Shown here: piece after piece, positions 45,660-55,019 of the stretch
Layout of the letters: the number at the start of each line of letters is the position of its first letter
Position numbering within the stretch: position 1 is the stretch's first letter
NCBI RefSeq assembly: GCF_003665435.1
Contig: NZ_CP023407.1
Location: 5,567,501-5,631,500, forward strand
Length of the DNA stretch: 64,000 nucleotides
Origin: Streptomyces fungicidicus
Lineage (GTDB): Bacteria; Actinomycetota; Actinomycetes; Streptomycetales; Streptomycetaceae
Direction: 5' to 3'
The notes under the pieces: generated by a model
What the model saw: only the letters and a program-made list of their open reading frames with translations
Told to the model about the DNA's origin: nothing
The model's database searches: none
Translations under genes and position numbers: made by a program

Positions 45660-47789
45660 CTAGGCGGGCACGCTCGCCGTGCCCGGCTCCAGGAACCGCT
45701 TCCCGTTCACCCGCTCGGAGACGCCCTCGCGGTCCAGGTACGGCGTGATGCCGCCCAGGTGGAAGGGCCAGCCGGCGCCGGTGATCAGGCACAGGTCGAT
45801 GTCCTGGGCCTCGGCGACGACGCCCTCGTCGAGCATGAGCCCGATCTCCTGGGCCACCGCGTCCAGGACGCGGGCGCGGACCTGCTCCTCGGTGAGGACG
45901 GTGTCGCCCTGCTTCAGGAGCGCGGCGACCTCCGGGTCCAGCTCGGGCTTGCCGCTGTCGTAGAGGTAGAAGCCACGCTTGCCGGCCTCGACGACCGCCC
46001 TGAGGTTCGGGGAGACCGTGAAGCGCTCCGGGAACGCCCTGTTGAGGGTCTCGGACACGTGCAGACCGATCGCGGGGCCGACCAGCTCCAGCAGCACCAG
46101 CGGGGACATCGGCAGGCCGAGCGGCTCGACGGCCTTCTCCGCGACCTCGACCGGGGTGCCCTCGTCGATGACGTTCTGGATCTCGCCCATGAAGCGGGTC
46201 AGGATGCGGTTCACGACGAACGCCGGGGCGTCCTTGACCAGGACCGCGGTCTTCTTCAGCTTCTTGGCGACACCGAACGCCGTGGCCAGCGCCGCGTCGT
46301 CGGTCCGCTCGCCGCGGACGATCTCCAGGAGCGGCAGGATCGCGACCGGGTTGAAGAAGTGGAAGCCGACGACCCGCTCGGGGTGCTTCAGCTTCGACGC
46401 CATCTCGGAGACGGAGAGCGAGGAGGTGTTGGTGGCGAGGATCGCGTGCGCCGGGGCGACCGCCTCGACCTCCGCGAACACCTGCTGCTTGACGCCCATC
46501 TCCTCGAAGACGGCCTCGATCACGAAGTCGGCGTCCGCGAAGCCCTCGGCCTTGTCCAGCACACCGGTGACCAGGGCCTTGAGGCGGTTGGCCTTGTCCT
46601 GGTTGATCCGGCCCTTGCCGAGCAGCTTGTCGATCTCGGCGTGGACGTAGCCCACACCCTTGTCGATGCGCGCCTGGTCGATGTCGGTCAGCACGACCGG
46701 CACCTCGAGGCGGCGCAGGAACAGCAGCGCGAGCTGGGAGGCCATCAGACCGGCGCCGACCACGCCCACCTTGGTGACCGGGCGGGCCAGCGACTTGTCC
46801 GGGGCGCCGGCCGGCCGCTTGCCGCGCTTCTGCACCAGGTTGAACGCGTAGATGCCGGAGCGCAGTTCACCGCCCATGATCAGGTCGGCGAGCGCCTGGT
46901 CCTCGGCGTCGTAGCCCTGCTGGAGGTCGCCGTTCTTGGCGGCGGCGATGATGTCCAGGGCGCGGTAGGCGGCCGGGGCGGCGCCGTGCACCTTGGAGTC
47001 GGCGATGAAGCGGCCCTTGGCGACGGCCTGGTCCCAGGCCTCGCCGCGGTCGATCACCGGGCGCTCGATCCGGATCTCGTCCTTGAGGACGGCCGCGGTC
47101 CAGATCAGCGACTGCTCCAGGAAGTCCGCGCCCTCGAAGATCGCGTCCGCGATGCCGAGTTCGAAGACCTGCGCGCCCTTGAGCTGCTTGTTCTGGTTGA
47201 GGCTGTTCTCGATGATGACCGAGACGGCCTTCTCGGCGCCGATCAGGTTCGGCAGCAGCGTGCAGCCGCCCCAGCCGGGGACGAGACCGAGGAAGACCTC
47301 GGGGAGCGAGAACGCCGGGAGGGCGGCCGACACCGTGCGGTAGGTGCAGTGCAGACCGACCTCGACGCCACCGCCCATCGCCGCGCCGTTGTAGTACGCG
47401 AAGGTCGGCACGGCCAGCGTCGACAGCCGCTTGAAGACGTCGTGGCCGCCCTTGCCGATGGCCAGCGCGTCCTCGTGCCGCTTCAGCAGCTCGACGCCCT
47501 TGAGGTCGGCGCCGACGGCGAAGATGAACGGCTTGCCGGTGACGCCGACGCCGACGATCTCGCCGTCCGCGGCCTCCTTCTCGACCCGGTCGATCGCGGC
47601 GTCGATGTTCGCCAGCGACTGCGGGCCGAGCGTGGTCGGCTTGGTGTGGTCGTGGCCGTTGTCCAGGGTGATGAGCGCGAAGCGCCCGGCGCCCAGGGGG
47701 AGGTCGAAGTGGCGCACGTGCGCGCTGGTGACGACCTCGCCGGGGAACAGCTCGGCCGCACCCTTCAGAAGCTCTGCGGTGGTGCTCAC
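45660..47789 (-). CDS. fadB: Trifunctional-type 3-hydroxyacyl-CoA dehydrogenase / enoyl-CoA hydratase
   Basis: This 709-residue fatty-acid oxidation alpha-subunit has an N-terminal crotonase domain (about 15-200) with the oxyanion region ITGKPFIFAVGADLKG-like sequence and GWGGCTLLPNLIG. An NAD-binding domain follows from about 335 (VGVVGAGLMASQLALLF), and HFFNPVAILPLLEIV near 475 carries the catalytic His. Two C-terminal dehydrogenase modules end near 705. It hydrates trans-2-enoyl-CoA and oxidises the 3-hydroxy product. The GTG start overlaps the fadA stop by 4 bases (GTGA), so the two subunits are co-translated. Confidence 0.93.
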   Translation of the reverse strand: MSTTAELLKGAAELFPGEVVTSAHVRHFDLPLGAGRFALITLDNGHDHTKPTTLGPQSLANIDAAIDRVEKEAADGEIVGVGVTGKPFIFAVGADLKGVELLKRHEDALAIGKGGHDVFKRLSTLAVPTFAYYNGAAMGGGVEVGLHCTYRTVSAALPAFSLPEVFLGLVPGWGGCTLLPNLIGAEKAVSVIIENSLNQNKQLKGAQVFELGIADAIFEGADFLEQSLIWTAAVLKDEIRIERPVIDRGEAWDQAVAKGRFIADSKVHGAAPAAYRALDIIAAAKNGDLQQGYDAEDQALADLIMGGELRSGIYAFNLVQKRGKRPAGAPDKSLARPVTKVGVVGAGLMASQLALLFLRRLEVPVVLTDIDQARIDKGVGYVHAEIDKLLGKGRINQDKANRLKALVTGVLDKAEGFADADFVIEAVFEEMGVKQQVFAEVEAVAPAHAILATNTSSLSVSEMASKLKHPERVVGFHFFNPVAILPLLEIVRGERTDDAALATAFGVAKKLKKTAVLVKDAPAFVVNRILTRFMGEIQNVIDEGTPVEVAEKAVEPLGLPMSPLVLLELVGPAIGLHVSETLNRAFPERFTVSPNLRAVVEAGKRGFYLYDSGKPELDPEVAALLKQGDTVLTEEQVRARVLDAVAQEIGLMLDEGVVAEAQDIDLCLITGAGWPFHLGGITPYLDREGVSERVNGKRFLEPGTASVPA

Positions 47790-49003
47790 TTGTCCCCCTC
47801 GAAGTGCGGGTTCTCCCAGATGACCGTCGCGCCCATGCCGAAGCCGACGCACATGGTGGTGAGGCCGTAACGGACCTGCGGCTGCTCCTCGAACTGGCGG
47901 GCCAGCTGCGTCATCAGACGGACGCCGGAGGAGGCCAGCGGGTGGCCGAACGCGATGGCGCCGCCGTACTGGTTGACGCGCGCGTCGTCGTCGGCGATGC
48001 CGTAGTGCTCCAGGAAGGCCAGCACCTGGACGGCGAAGGCCTCGTTGATCTCGAACAGACCGATGTCGGAGATGGACAGCCCCGCCTGGGCGAGGGCCTT
48101 CTCCGTGGCCGGGATCGGGCCGTAGCCCATGACCTCGGGCTCCACGCCGGCGAAGGAGTAGGAGACCAGGCGCATCTTGACCGGGAGGCCGTTCTCGCGG
48201 GCGAAGTCCTCGCTCGCGATGACCGAGGCGGTGGCGCCGTCGTTCAGACCGGCCGCGTTGCCGGCGGTGACCCGGCCGTGGACGCGGAAGGGGGTCTTCA
48301 GGCCGGCCAGGTTCTCCAGGGTGGTGCCCGGGCGCATCGGCTCGTCGGCGGTGACCAGGCCCCAGCCGGTCTCACCGGCCTCCTCGTTGGTGCGGCGCAC
48401 CGAGACCGGGACCAGGTCGGCCTGGATCTTGCCGTTGGCGTAGGCCTTGGCGGCCTTCTCCTGGGAGCGCACGGCGTACTCGTCGGCGCGCTGCTTGGTG
48501 ATCGAGGGGTAGCGGTCGTGCAGGTTCTCCGCGGTCATGCCCATGAACAGGGCGGACTCGTCGACCAGCTTCTCGGAGACGAAGCGCGGGTTGGGGTCGA
48601 CGCCCTCGCCCATCGGGTGGCGGCCCATGTGCTCGACGCCGCCCGCGATGGCGACGTCGTACGCGCCGAAGGCGACGGAGCCGGCGACCGTGGTGACGGC
48701 GGTCAGGGCGCCGGCGCACATGCGGTCGATGGAGTAGCCCGGGACCGAGGTGGGCAGGCCCGCGAGGATGCCGGCCGTGCGGCCGATGGTCAGGCCCTGG
48801 TCGCCGATCTGCGTGGTCGCGGCGACGGCGACCTCGTCGATCTTCTTCGGGTCGAGACCGGGGTTGCGGCGCAGCAGCTCCCGGATCGCCTTCACGACCA
48901 GGTCGTCGGCGCGGGTCTCGTGGTAGATGCCCTTCGGGCCCGCCTTGCCGAACGGGGTACGGACGCCGTCGACGAAGACGACGTCCCTGACGGTACGAGG
49001 CAC
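47786..49003 (-). CDS. fadA: Acetyl-CoA C-acyltransferase (thiolase, FadA)
   Basis: This 405-residue thiolase performs the last step of beta-oxidation. Catalytic residues are Cys96 in SIDRMCAGALTA, His354 in GGAIAFGHPLASSG and Cys385 in TMCVGFGMG, with NEAFA before the His. GTG 49003 is supported by a GGAGGAG site 6-8 bases upstream. It is the first gene of the fadAB operon; the upstream region (49051-49067) has a short TACT-TATG-AGTA inverted repeat in an AT-richer patch that may be the control site. Confidence 0.95.
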   Translation of the reverse strand: MPRTVRDVVFVDGVRTPFGKAGPKGIYHETRADDLVVKAIRELLRRNPGLDPKKIDEVAVAATTQIGDQGLTIGRTAGILAGLPTSVPGYSIDRMCAGALTAVTTVAGSVAFGAYDVAIAGGVEHMGRHPMGEGVDPNPRFVSEKLVDESALFMGMTAENLHDRYPSITKQRADEYAVRSQEKAAKAYANGKIQADLVPVSVRRTNEEAGETGWGLVTADEPMRPGTTLENLAGLKTPFRVHGRVTAGNAAGLNDGATASVIASEDFARENGLPVKMRLVSYSFAGVEPEVMGYGPIPATEKALAQAGLSISDIGLFEINEAFAVQVLAFLEHYGIADDDARVNQYGGAIAFGHPLASSGVRLMTQLARQFEEQPQVRYGLTTMCVGFGMGATVIWENPHFEGDK

Positions 49004-49126
49004 GATGGCTCTCCTCCAGGGTGCGGGACGCTGAGCGCTTGCTTACGCCATGCTACTTATGAGTAACGTGACTGCCCAGTCCCGGCCCCCCGAGCGGCGA
49101 ACATCACACGTACGGCGGCGCCCGCC

Positions 49127-49164
49127 AAACGCCGGAGGGGCTGGAATCAGCCCCTCCGGCGTTT
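49127..49164. terminator. Hairpin downstream of the lacI-type gene
   Basis: A perfect 17-bp stem (49127-49143 with 49148-49164) and loop GAAT lie 16 bases beyond the stop of the minus-strand LacI gene and before the fad promoter region. Confidence 0.8.
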
Positions 49165-49180
49165 GAGGAGCGGGAACCCC

Positions 49181-50218
49181 TCACGGTGGAGCCGTGGAGC
49201 CTCGCGGGGTCAGGACCGGGGTCGGTACCGGGTGCGACCCCGGCTGCTCCTCCCCGGTGATGACGCCGAACAGCGTGCGCGCCACCTCCGCCCCGAACCC
49301 GTGCACATCGTGACTCATCGCGGACAGCGTCGGATGCGTCAGCCGGCACAGCTGCGAGTCGTCCCACGCCAGCAGCGACACGTCGTCCGGCACCCGCAGC
49401 CCCATCTCCGCCGCCACCGACAGCCCCGCCACCGCCATGATGTCGTTGTCGTACACGATCGCCGTGGGCCGTTCCCCCGGCGCGGCCGCCAGCAGCGAAC
49501 GCGTCGCCCGCGCCCCCGCGTCCCCCGAGAAGTCCGTGGCCGTCTGCCACGCCCGCGCGGGCGGCTCCAGCGCCCGGACCGCCTCGTCGAACGCCGCCGT
49601 GCGGATCGAGGTGTGCCCGAGCGCCGCCGCGCCGCCCACCCGGGCGATCCGCCGGTGCCCGAGCGCCGCCAGATACCGCACGGCCTCCGTCACGGCCGTG
49701 GCGTCGTCCGTCCACACGGAGGTGAGCCCGCCCGTCAGCGCCGGGTGCCCGACGGCCACCGCCGGCAGCCCGAGCCGCTCCGCCACCGCCGGACGGGGGT
49801 CGCCGGCCCGGAAGTCCACCAGGATCGAGCCGCCGATCTGCCGCCCGCGCCACCACGACTCCATCAGCCCGACCTCCTCCTCCGGGCTGCGCACCAGCCG
49901 CAGCAGCAGCGAGCAGGACCGCTCCACCAGGACGCTCTCCACCCCGGAGATGAACTCCATGTAGAACGGCTCCAGGCCGAGCAGCCGGGCGGGCCGGCAG
50001 ACCGCGAGACCCACCACGTCCACCCGCGACCCGGCCAGCGTGCGCGCGGTTCGGCTCGGCGCCCACCCCAGCTCCCGCGCCGCCCGGAAGATGCGGTCCC
50101 GGGTCGCCTCCGACAGCCCGGGCTTCCGGTTGAAGGCGAGGGACACGGCGCCCTTGGACACGCCGGCGCGCGCGGCGACGTCCCTGATGGTGACGCGAGG
50201 GGTCGGCGTTGCCGTCAT
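49181..50218 (-). CDS. LacI-family transcriptional regulator of the beta-mannoside locus
   Basis: This 345-residue repressor has a LacI helix-turn-helix and hinge at about 8-60 (VTIRDVAARAGVSKGAVSLAFNRKPGLSEATRDRI; WAPSRTARTLAGSRVDVVGL). The periplasmic-binding-protein-like sensor domain from about 65 includes ILVDFRAGDPRP, ARVGGAAALGHTSIRTAAF, IVYDNDIMAVAGL and DVSLLAWDDSQLCRLTHP. ATG 50218 overlaps the stop of the GH2 gene (ATGA), so it is the second gene of a mannosidase-repressor operon. The paired AACCGGTT-type sites between the GH2 gene and the divergent importer are its probable operators. The effector is likely a mannose-containing oligosaccharide. Confidence 0.9.
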   Translation of the reverse strand: MTATPTPRVTIRDVAARAGVSKGAVSLAFNRKPGLSEATRDRIFRAARELGWAPSRTARTLAGSRVDVVGLAVCRPARLLGLEPFYMEFISGVESVLVERSCSLLLRLVRSPEEEVGLMESWWRGRQIGGSILVDFRAGDPRPAVAERLGLPAVAVGHPALTGGLTSVWTDDATAVTEAVRYLAALGHRRIARVGGAAALGHTSIRTAAFDEAVRALEPPARAWQTATDFSGDAGARATRSLLAAAPGERPTAIVYDNDIMAVAGLSVAAEMGLRVPDDVSLLAWDDSQLCRLTHPTLSAMSHDVHGFGAEVARTLFGVITGEEQPGSHPVPTPVLTPRGSTAPP

Positions 50219-52596
50219 CGAGTGGGCTCCACGCAGTACAGGGCGGAACGGGCGGTGTCCGGGTCCGGAGTCTTCCACCCCCGCACCCCGATGGTCACCT
50301 GTTCCCCGGGGAGCAGGGTCACCAGCCCCCGGTCGGCCCGCGCCCCGGGGTCCAGCCGGTCGGCCTGGAGCAGCAGGTCCCGTACGAGGGTGCGGGCCGT
50401 GACCGTGATCCCGTCCGGCGCGAGGGCGACCTCGAACTCCGGCGGGGGGTAGGGGATCTCCCGGTCCGGCGCCGGGAAGTGCCACGCCCGCACCCCGTCC
50501 GCGTCGGCGACCAGGAACTCCCCGGGGCCGTCCGGCAGCAGTTCGACCGGGACCTCGACCACGGCCACCGTCCGCCCCCCGGCGTCCAGCGCCGGGGCCG
50601 CCTCCGCGATCGGGGCGCCGTCGACGGACATCCGGCGCAGCCGCAGCGTTCCCCGCCAGTCCTCCGCGGACTGGTTGACCGCCGCCACCACCAGACCGTC
50701 ACCGTCCGCGCGCACGGTCAGCAGCCGGTCCGCGTACAGCCGGCGCAGCTCGTGGTAGAGCGGCTTCTCCCGCCCGTCCCCGTCGATCGCGGCCCACGAC
50801 GTCACCGGCCAGCAGTCGTTGAGCTGCCAGACCACCGTGCCCGCGCACACCGGCCAGTGCGAGCGCCAGTGCTCGACACCGGCCGCCACCGCACGCGCCT
50901 GGTTGACCTGCGTCAGATAGTGCCAGCGGTCGAAGTCGCCCTCCGGCACGGCGAAGTGGCGGGCGAGGCCGCGCTCCAGCTTGCCGTTGCCGTCCTCCGC
51001 CTTCTGGTGGTGCAGCATGCCGGGGGAGTCCGGCGCGGGGTCCTCCCCGGGCAGCGCCCGCCGCAGCGTGGCGTGCGCGGGAGGCGCCTGCCAGCCGAAC
51101 TCGGCCACGAAGCGCGGGACGTCGCGCCGGTAGTCGGCGTAGTCGGCGCGGTTCCACACCTCCCAGGAGTGGTGGGTGCCGTGCGCCGGATCGTTGGGGT
51201 GGTGCCGCCAGGAACCGGACCAGGGACTGCCCGCCGTGTACGGCCGCGTCGGGTCCAGCTCCGCGACCACCCGCGGCAGGACGCCGAGGTAGTAGCCCTC
51301 GCCCCAGGAGTCCCCGGCGAGCCCCTGCTCCCAGTCCCAGTCCCGGAACCCCCACAGGTTCTCGTTGTTGCCGTTCCACAGCACCAGGGAGGGGTGCGGC
51401 ATCAGCCGTACGACGTTCTCCCGGGCCTCCGCCTCCACCTCCCCGCGCAGCGGCTGCTCCTCGGGGTAGGCGGCGCACGCGAACGGGAAGTCCTGCCAGA
51501 CCAGCAGCCCCAACTCGTCGCAGGCGTCGTAGAAGTCCTCGTCCTCGTAGATCCCGCCGCCCCAGACCCGGACCAGGTCCACCCCCGCGCCGGCCGCCTG
51601 CTCCAGCCGGTGCCGGTAGCGCTCCCGGGTGATCCGGGACGGGAACACGTCGTCCGGGATCCAGTTGACGCCCCGCGCGAACAGCCGCTCACCGTTGACG
51701 ACCAGGGTGAACCCGGTGCCGTGCGCGTCGGCCGAGGTGTCCAGCTCAACCGTCCGGAACCCGGTCCTGCGCCGCCAGGCGTCCAGCGCCTCGTCACCGT
51801 GGGACAACGTCAGCTCGACGTCGTACAGCGGCTGTTCGCCGTATCCGCGCGGCCACCACAGGCGGACGTCCGGCACCCGGAGCCGCACGGTCCCGGCCGT
51901 CCCATCGACCCGCGCCCGGGCGCGCACGCCCCCGGCGCTCGCCTCCAGGGTGAGCGGTGCCTCGACCCGGGAGCGCTCCACGTCGACCGCCAGCTCGATC
52001 TGCCCCACCCCGTCCTCGACGGTGACCAGCGGGCGCACCCGGGCGATCCGCGCCGTCGACCAGCGCTCCAGCCGCACCGGCCGCCAGATCCCGGCCGTCA
52101 CCAGCGTCGGCCCCCAGTCCCAGCCGAACGAGCAGGCCATCTTCCGCAGGTACTGGTACGGCTCGGCGTACGCTCCGGGGCGCTCGCCCAGCCTGCCGCG
52201 CACCGCCTCCGCCTCGGCGTACGCGGAGGCGAACCGCACCGTGAGCCGGCCGCTCAGTCCCGTCACGTCGAAGCGGTACGAGCGGTGCATGTTCCGCGTC
52301 CGGCCCAGTGGCCGGCCGTCGAGCAGGATCTCGGCGACGGTGTCGAGACCGTCGAAGACGAGGTCCGTCTGCTCGTGCGGGCCCGTCCCGGCGGTCAGCT
52401 CCGTCTCGTACGTCCACTCCCGCCGGCCCACCCAGGCCACCTCGGTCTCGTTGCGGCCGAGGAACGGATCGGGGATCAGCCCGGCCGCCAGCAGATCGGT
52501 GTGCACACACCCCGGCACCGAGGCGGGGAGGGCGTCCCCCGTGCCGTCCGGGTGTCGCAGGATCCATCCCTCGGTGAGCGGTGTGACCTGACGCAT
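50215..52596 (-). CDS. GH2 beta-mannosidase
   Basis: This 793-residue cytoplasmic glycosidase has a jelly-roll N-terminal domain (about 1-175), Ig-like domains, and a (beta/alpha)8 barrel from about 300. The catalytic acid/base is Glu412 in LWNGNNENLW and the nucleophile Glu499 in FVAEFGWQ. The NNEN context and SFGWDWGP motif (about 156-163) are typical of GH2 beta-mannosidases rather than beta-galactosidases. ATG 52596 fits AGGGAG 5 bases upstream; GTG 52602 overlaps that site. No signal peptide is seen, so imported oligosaccharides are the substrate, consistent with the divergent ABC importer. Confidence 0.88.
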   Translation of the reverse strand: MRQVTPLTEGWILRHPDGTGDALPASVPGCVHTDLLAAGLIPDPFLGRNETEVAWVGRREWTYETELTAGTGPHEQTDLVFDGLDTVAEILLDGRPLGRTRNMHRSYRFDVTGLSGRLTVRFASAYAEAEAVRGRLGERPGAYAEPYQYLRKMACSFGWDWGPTLVTAGIWRPVRLERWSTARIARVRPLVTVEDGVGQIELAVDVERSRVEAPLTLEASAGGVRARARVDGTAGTVRLRVPDVRLWWPRGYGEQPLYDVELTLSHGDEALDAWRRRTGFRTVELDTSADAHGTGFTLVVNGERLFARGVNWIPDDVFPSRITRERYRHRLEQAAGAGVDLVRVWGGGIYEDEDFYDACDELGLLVWQDFPFACAAYPEEQPLRGEVEAEARENVVRLMPHPSLVLWNGNNENLWGFRDWDWEQGLAGDSWGEGYYLGVLPRVVAELDPTRPYTAGSPWSGSWRHHPNDPAHGTHHSWEVWNRADYADYRRDVPRFVAEFGWQAPPAHATLRRALPGEDPAPDSPGMLHHQKAEDGNGKLERGLARHFAVPEGDFDRWHYLTQVNQARAVAAGVEHWRSHWPVCAGTVVWQLNDCWPVTSWAAIDGDGREKPLYHELRRLYADRLLTVRADGDGLVVAAVNQSAEDWRGTLRLRRMSVDGAPIAEAAPALDAGGRTVAVVEVPVELLPDGPGEFLVADADGVRAWHFPAPDREIPYPPPEFEVALAPDGITVTARTLVRDLLLQADRLDPGARADRGLVTLLPGEQVTIGVRGWKTPDPDTARSALYCVEPTR

Positions 52597-52606
52597 GCAC
52601 ACTCCC

Positions 52607-52675
52607 TAAACCGGTTGAGCCTTCTCTGAAGAGTGGTCTGGCATCGTTGGCGCGATTGCGACTTTACCGGTTCAG
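52607..52675. promoter_or_regulatory. Two LacI-type operators in the divergent mannoside control region
   Basis: TAAACCGGTTGA (52607-52618) lies beside the GH2 start and TTACCGGTTCAG (52664-52675) lies on the importer side. Both share the (A/T)ACCGGTT palindromic core with the CG centre of LacI operators. The centres are 56 bases apart, so a dimer pair could control both directions. Confidence 0.55.
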
Positions 52676-52743
52676 TTCAGGGCTGCCAGAGTGCCGAATC
52701 AGCCATCCCACTCGTGCTCGTCCGTCCCGTGAACGGAGCCGTG

Positions 52744-54066
52744 ATGCATCTGAACCGCCGTACGACACTCACCGGATCGCTCGCCCTGCTCGCCCTCCTG
52801 GCCTCCGCCTGCACGGGCACGGGGGGTTCCTCGAAGGGCGCGGACGCCAAGGCTCCCGACGACCCGTCAAAGGTCAAGGGGTCCCTCACGGTCCTCACCC
52901 ACCGGACCGATCTGGTGCAGGACGGGACGATGAAGAAGTACGCCGCCGAGTTCAACGAGACCTATCCCGGGGTGAAGGTGGAGTTCGACGGCCTCACCGA
53001 CTACGAGGGCGAGGTCAAGATCCGTATGAACACGGAGAACTACGGCGACGTCCTCATGATCCCGGCGGTCGTCGAGAAGAAGGACTACCCGAAGTTCTTC
53101 GCCTCCCTGGGCACCAAGGCCGAACGCGCCGCCAAGTACCGGTTCACCGACTACTCCACCGTCGACGGCAAGGTCTACGGGCAGAGCCCCGTCGGCGTCG
53201 TCCCCGGGTTCATCTACAACAAGCGGGTGTGGAGCGAGGCCGGCGTCACCGACTGGCCCACCACCCCCGCCGAGTTCCTGGACGACCTGAAGGCGATCCG
53301 GTCGAAGACCGACGCGGTGCCGTACTACACCAACTTCAAGGACATGTGGCCGCTGACCCAGTGGACCAACGTCAACGGCTCCGTCGGCTGCGACCCGCAC
53401 GCCACCACGAAGCTCGCCGAGGGCGACCCGTGGGCCGAGGGGGCCGACCTGCGCGTGGGCGACACCCTGCTCCACGACATCGTGCGCGGCGGACTCGCCG
53501 AGAAGGACCCGACCACCACCAACTGGGAGGGCTCCAAGCCCAAGCTGGCCAAGGGCGAGATCGCCACCATGTGGCTGGGCTCCTGGGCCGTCGTGCAGAT
53601 GCGGGACGCGGCGAAGCAGGCCGGCGCCGACCCCGCCGACATCGGCTTCATGCCCTTCCCCGCACAGCGGGACGGCACGTTCTGCGCGGTGACCTCCCCG
53701 GACTACCAGCAGGCGGTCAACGTCAACTCCGACAACAAGGAGGCCGCCCGCGCCTGGATCGACTGGTTCACCGACAAGTCCGGCTACGCCGAGGCCAACC
53801 TCGCCCTATCCCCCCTGAAGGACGCCCCGCTGCCCGCCGTCCTCGAGCCCTACGAGAAGGCCGGCGTGAAGCTCCTGGACCTCGAGGACAGCAAGGGCGC
53901 CGAGGTGAAGTCCCTCGACAACCGCTCCGAGGTCGGCATCTACAAGCCCGACTACCGCCAGGAACTCGTCGACCTCGCCCGCGGCGCCCGCAAGGGCGGC
54001 CTGGACGACTACCTCGGCGGCCTCGGCGAGCGCTGGGCCGAGGCGCGCAGCGCGCTGGGGGCCTGA
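52744..54066 (+). CDS. Sugar-binding lipoprotein of the mannoside ABC importer
   Basis: This 440-residue extracellular solute-binding protein (family 1) has signal MHLNRRTTLTGSLALLALLASAC with a lipobox ending at Cys23, then a Gly/Ser linker and the binding fold (GSLTVLTHRTDLVQDGTMKKYAAEFNETYPGVKV; GFIYNKRVWSEAGV; GEIATMWLGSWAVVQM). ATG 52744 is chosen over GTG 52741 for its GGAG spacing. The next gene starts at the stop (TGATG). The divergent GH2 mannosidase suggests beta-manno-oligosaccharides as ligand. Confidence 0.88.
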   Translation: MHLNRRTTLTGSLALLALLASACTGTGGSSKGADAKAPDDPSKVKGSLTVLTHRTDLVQDGTMKKYAAEFNETYPGVKVEFDGLTDYEGEVKIRMNTENYGDVLMIPAVVEKKDYPKFFASLGTKAERAAKYRFTDYSTVDGKVYGQSPVGVVPGFIYNKRVWSEAGVTDWPTTPAEFLDDLKAIRSKTDAVPYYTNFKDMWPLTQWTNVNGSVGCDPHATTKLAEGDPWAEGADLRVGDTLLHDIVRGGLAEKDPTTTNWEGSKPKLAKGEIATMWLGSWAVVQMRDAAKQAGADPADIGFMPFPAQRDGTFCAVTSPDYQQAVNVNSDNKEAARAWIDWFTDKSGYAEANLALSPLKDAPLPAVLEPYEKAGVKLLDLEDSKGAEVKSLDNRSEVGIYKPDYRQELVDLARGARKGGLDDYLGGLGERWAEARSALGA

Positions 54067-55019
54067 TGACGGACACCACCCGCAAGGCGGCGCGGCCGGT
54101 TCCCCCGGCCGCGCCCGCCGGGCCGGGCCGCGCGGCGCCGGCCCCGCGCCGCACCCGGCTGTCGCGCCGCCTCACCCCGTGGCTGTTCCTGGCCGCACCG
54201 CTGGCCCTGCTCCTGACCTTCACCTACGCGCCGATCGCCAACATGGTCGCGTACAGCTTCACCGACTGGGACGGCGTGAGCCCGGAGCTGAACTGGACGG
54301 GCACCGGGAACTACACCGAACTCCTCACCCGCTCCGAGCTGTTCGAGGTCTTCTTCGTCAGCGGCTACTACCTCGTCGCCTCCGCGGTGCAGATCGTGCT
54401 CGCCCTCTACTTCGCCACGGTCCTCAGCTTCGACGTCCGCTTCCGGAACTTCTTCAAGGGCGTGCTGTTCTTCCCGTACCTCATCAACGGGGTGGCCATC
54501 GGCTTCGTCTTCCTCTACTTCTTCCAGGACGGCGGCACCCTCGACTCCGTACTGGGCCTGCTCGGCGTCGAGACCGACCACGCCTGGCTGGGCACGCCGT
54601 TCTCCGCGAACACCTCGCTGGCCGGCGTCTCCGTCTGGCGCTACCTCGGACTGAACTTCGTCCTCTTCCTCGGCGCGATCCAGTCCATCCCGGGCGAGCT
54701 GTACGAGGCGGCCGAGATCGACGGCGCGAACCGCTGGCAGCAGTTCCGGCACATCATCGCGCCCGGCATCAGACCCGTGCTGAGCCTGAGCGTGATCCTC
54801 TCGGTCTCCGGCTCGCTGTCGGTCTTCGAGATCCCGTACATCATGACCGGCGGCGCCACCGGCACGGAGACCTTCGTGATCCAGACCGTGAAGCTGGCGT
54901 TCCAGTTCAACAAGACGGGACTCGCCTCGGCCGCCGCCGTCGTCCTGCTGCTGATCGTCCTGGCGGTCACCTGGGTGCAGCGGCGCATCGTCCCCGACGA
55001 GAAGGTGGACCTCGTATGA
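54066..55019 (+). CDS. Sugar ABC transporter permease (MalF type)
   Basis: This 317-residue permease has a Pro/Ala/Arg-rich cytoplasmic N-terminus (about 1-35) and six hydrophobic helices, with the EAA loop LYEAAEIDGANRWQQFRHIIAPGIRPV at about 215-240. It shares one base with the binding-protein stop (TGATG) and its own stop overlaps the next start (ATGA), showing tight translational coupling. No ATPase is encoded nearby; MsiK is the likely energiser. Confidence 0.9.
   Translation: MTDTTRKAARPVPPAAPAGPGRAAPAPRRTRLSRRLTPWLFLAAPLALLLTFTYAPIANMVAYSFTDWDGVSPELNWTGTGNYTELLTRSELFEVFFVSGYYLVASAVQIVLALYFATVLSFDVRFRNFFKGVLFFPYLINGVAIGFVFLYFFQDGGTLDSVLGLLGVETDHAWLGTPFSANTSLAGVSVWRYLGLNFVLFLGAIQSIPGELYEAAEIDGANRWQQFRHIIAPGIRPVLSLSVILSVSGSLSVFEIPYIMTGGATGTETFVIQTVKLAFQFNKTGLASAAAVVLLLIVLAVTWVQRRIVPDEKVDLV

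Noticed and set aside
49054..49065. TACT-TATG-AGTA before fadA as a FadR-type operator
   Set aside because: Arms of only 4 bp; too short to call without a matching regulator or conservation data.
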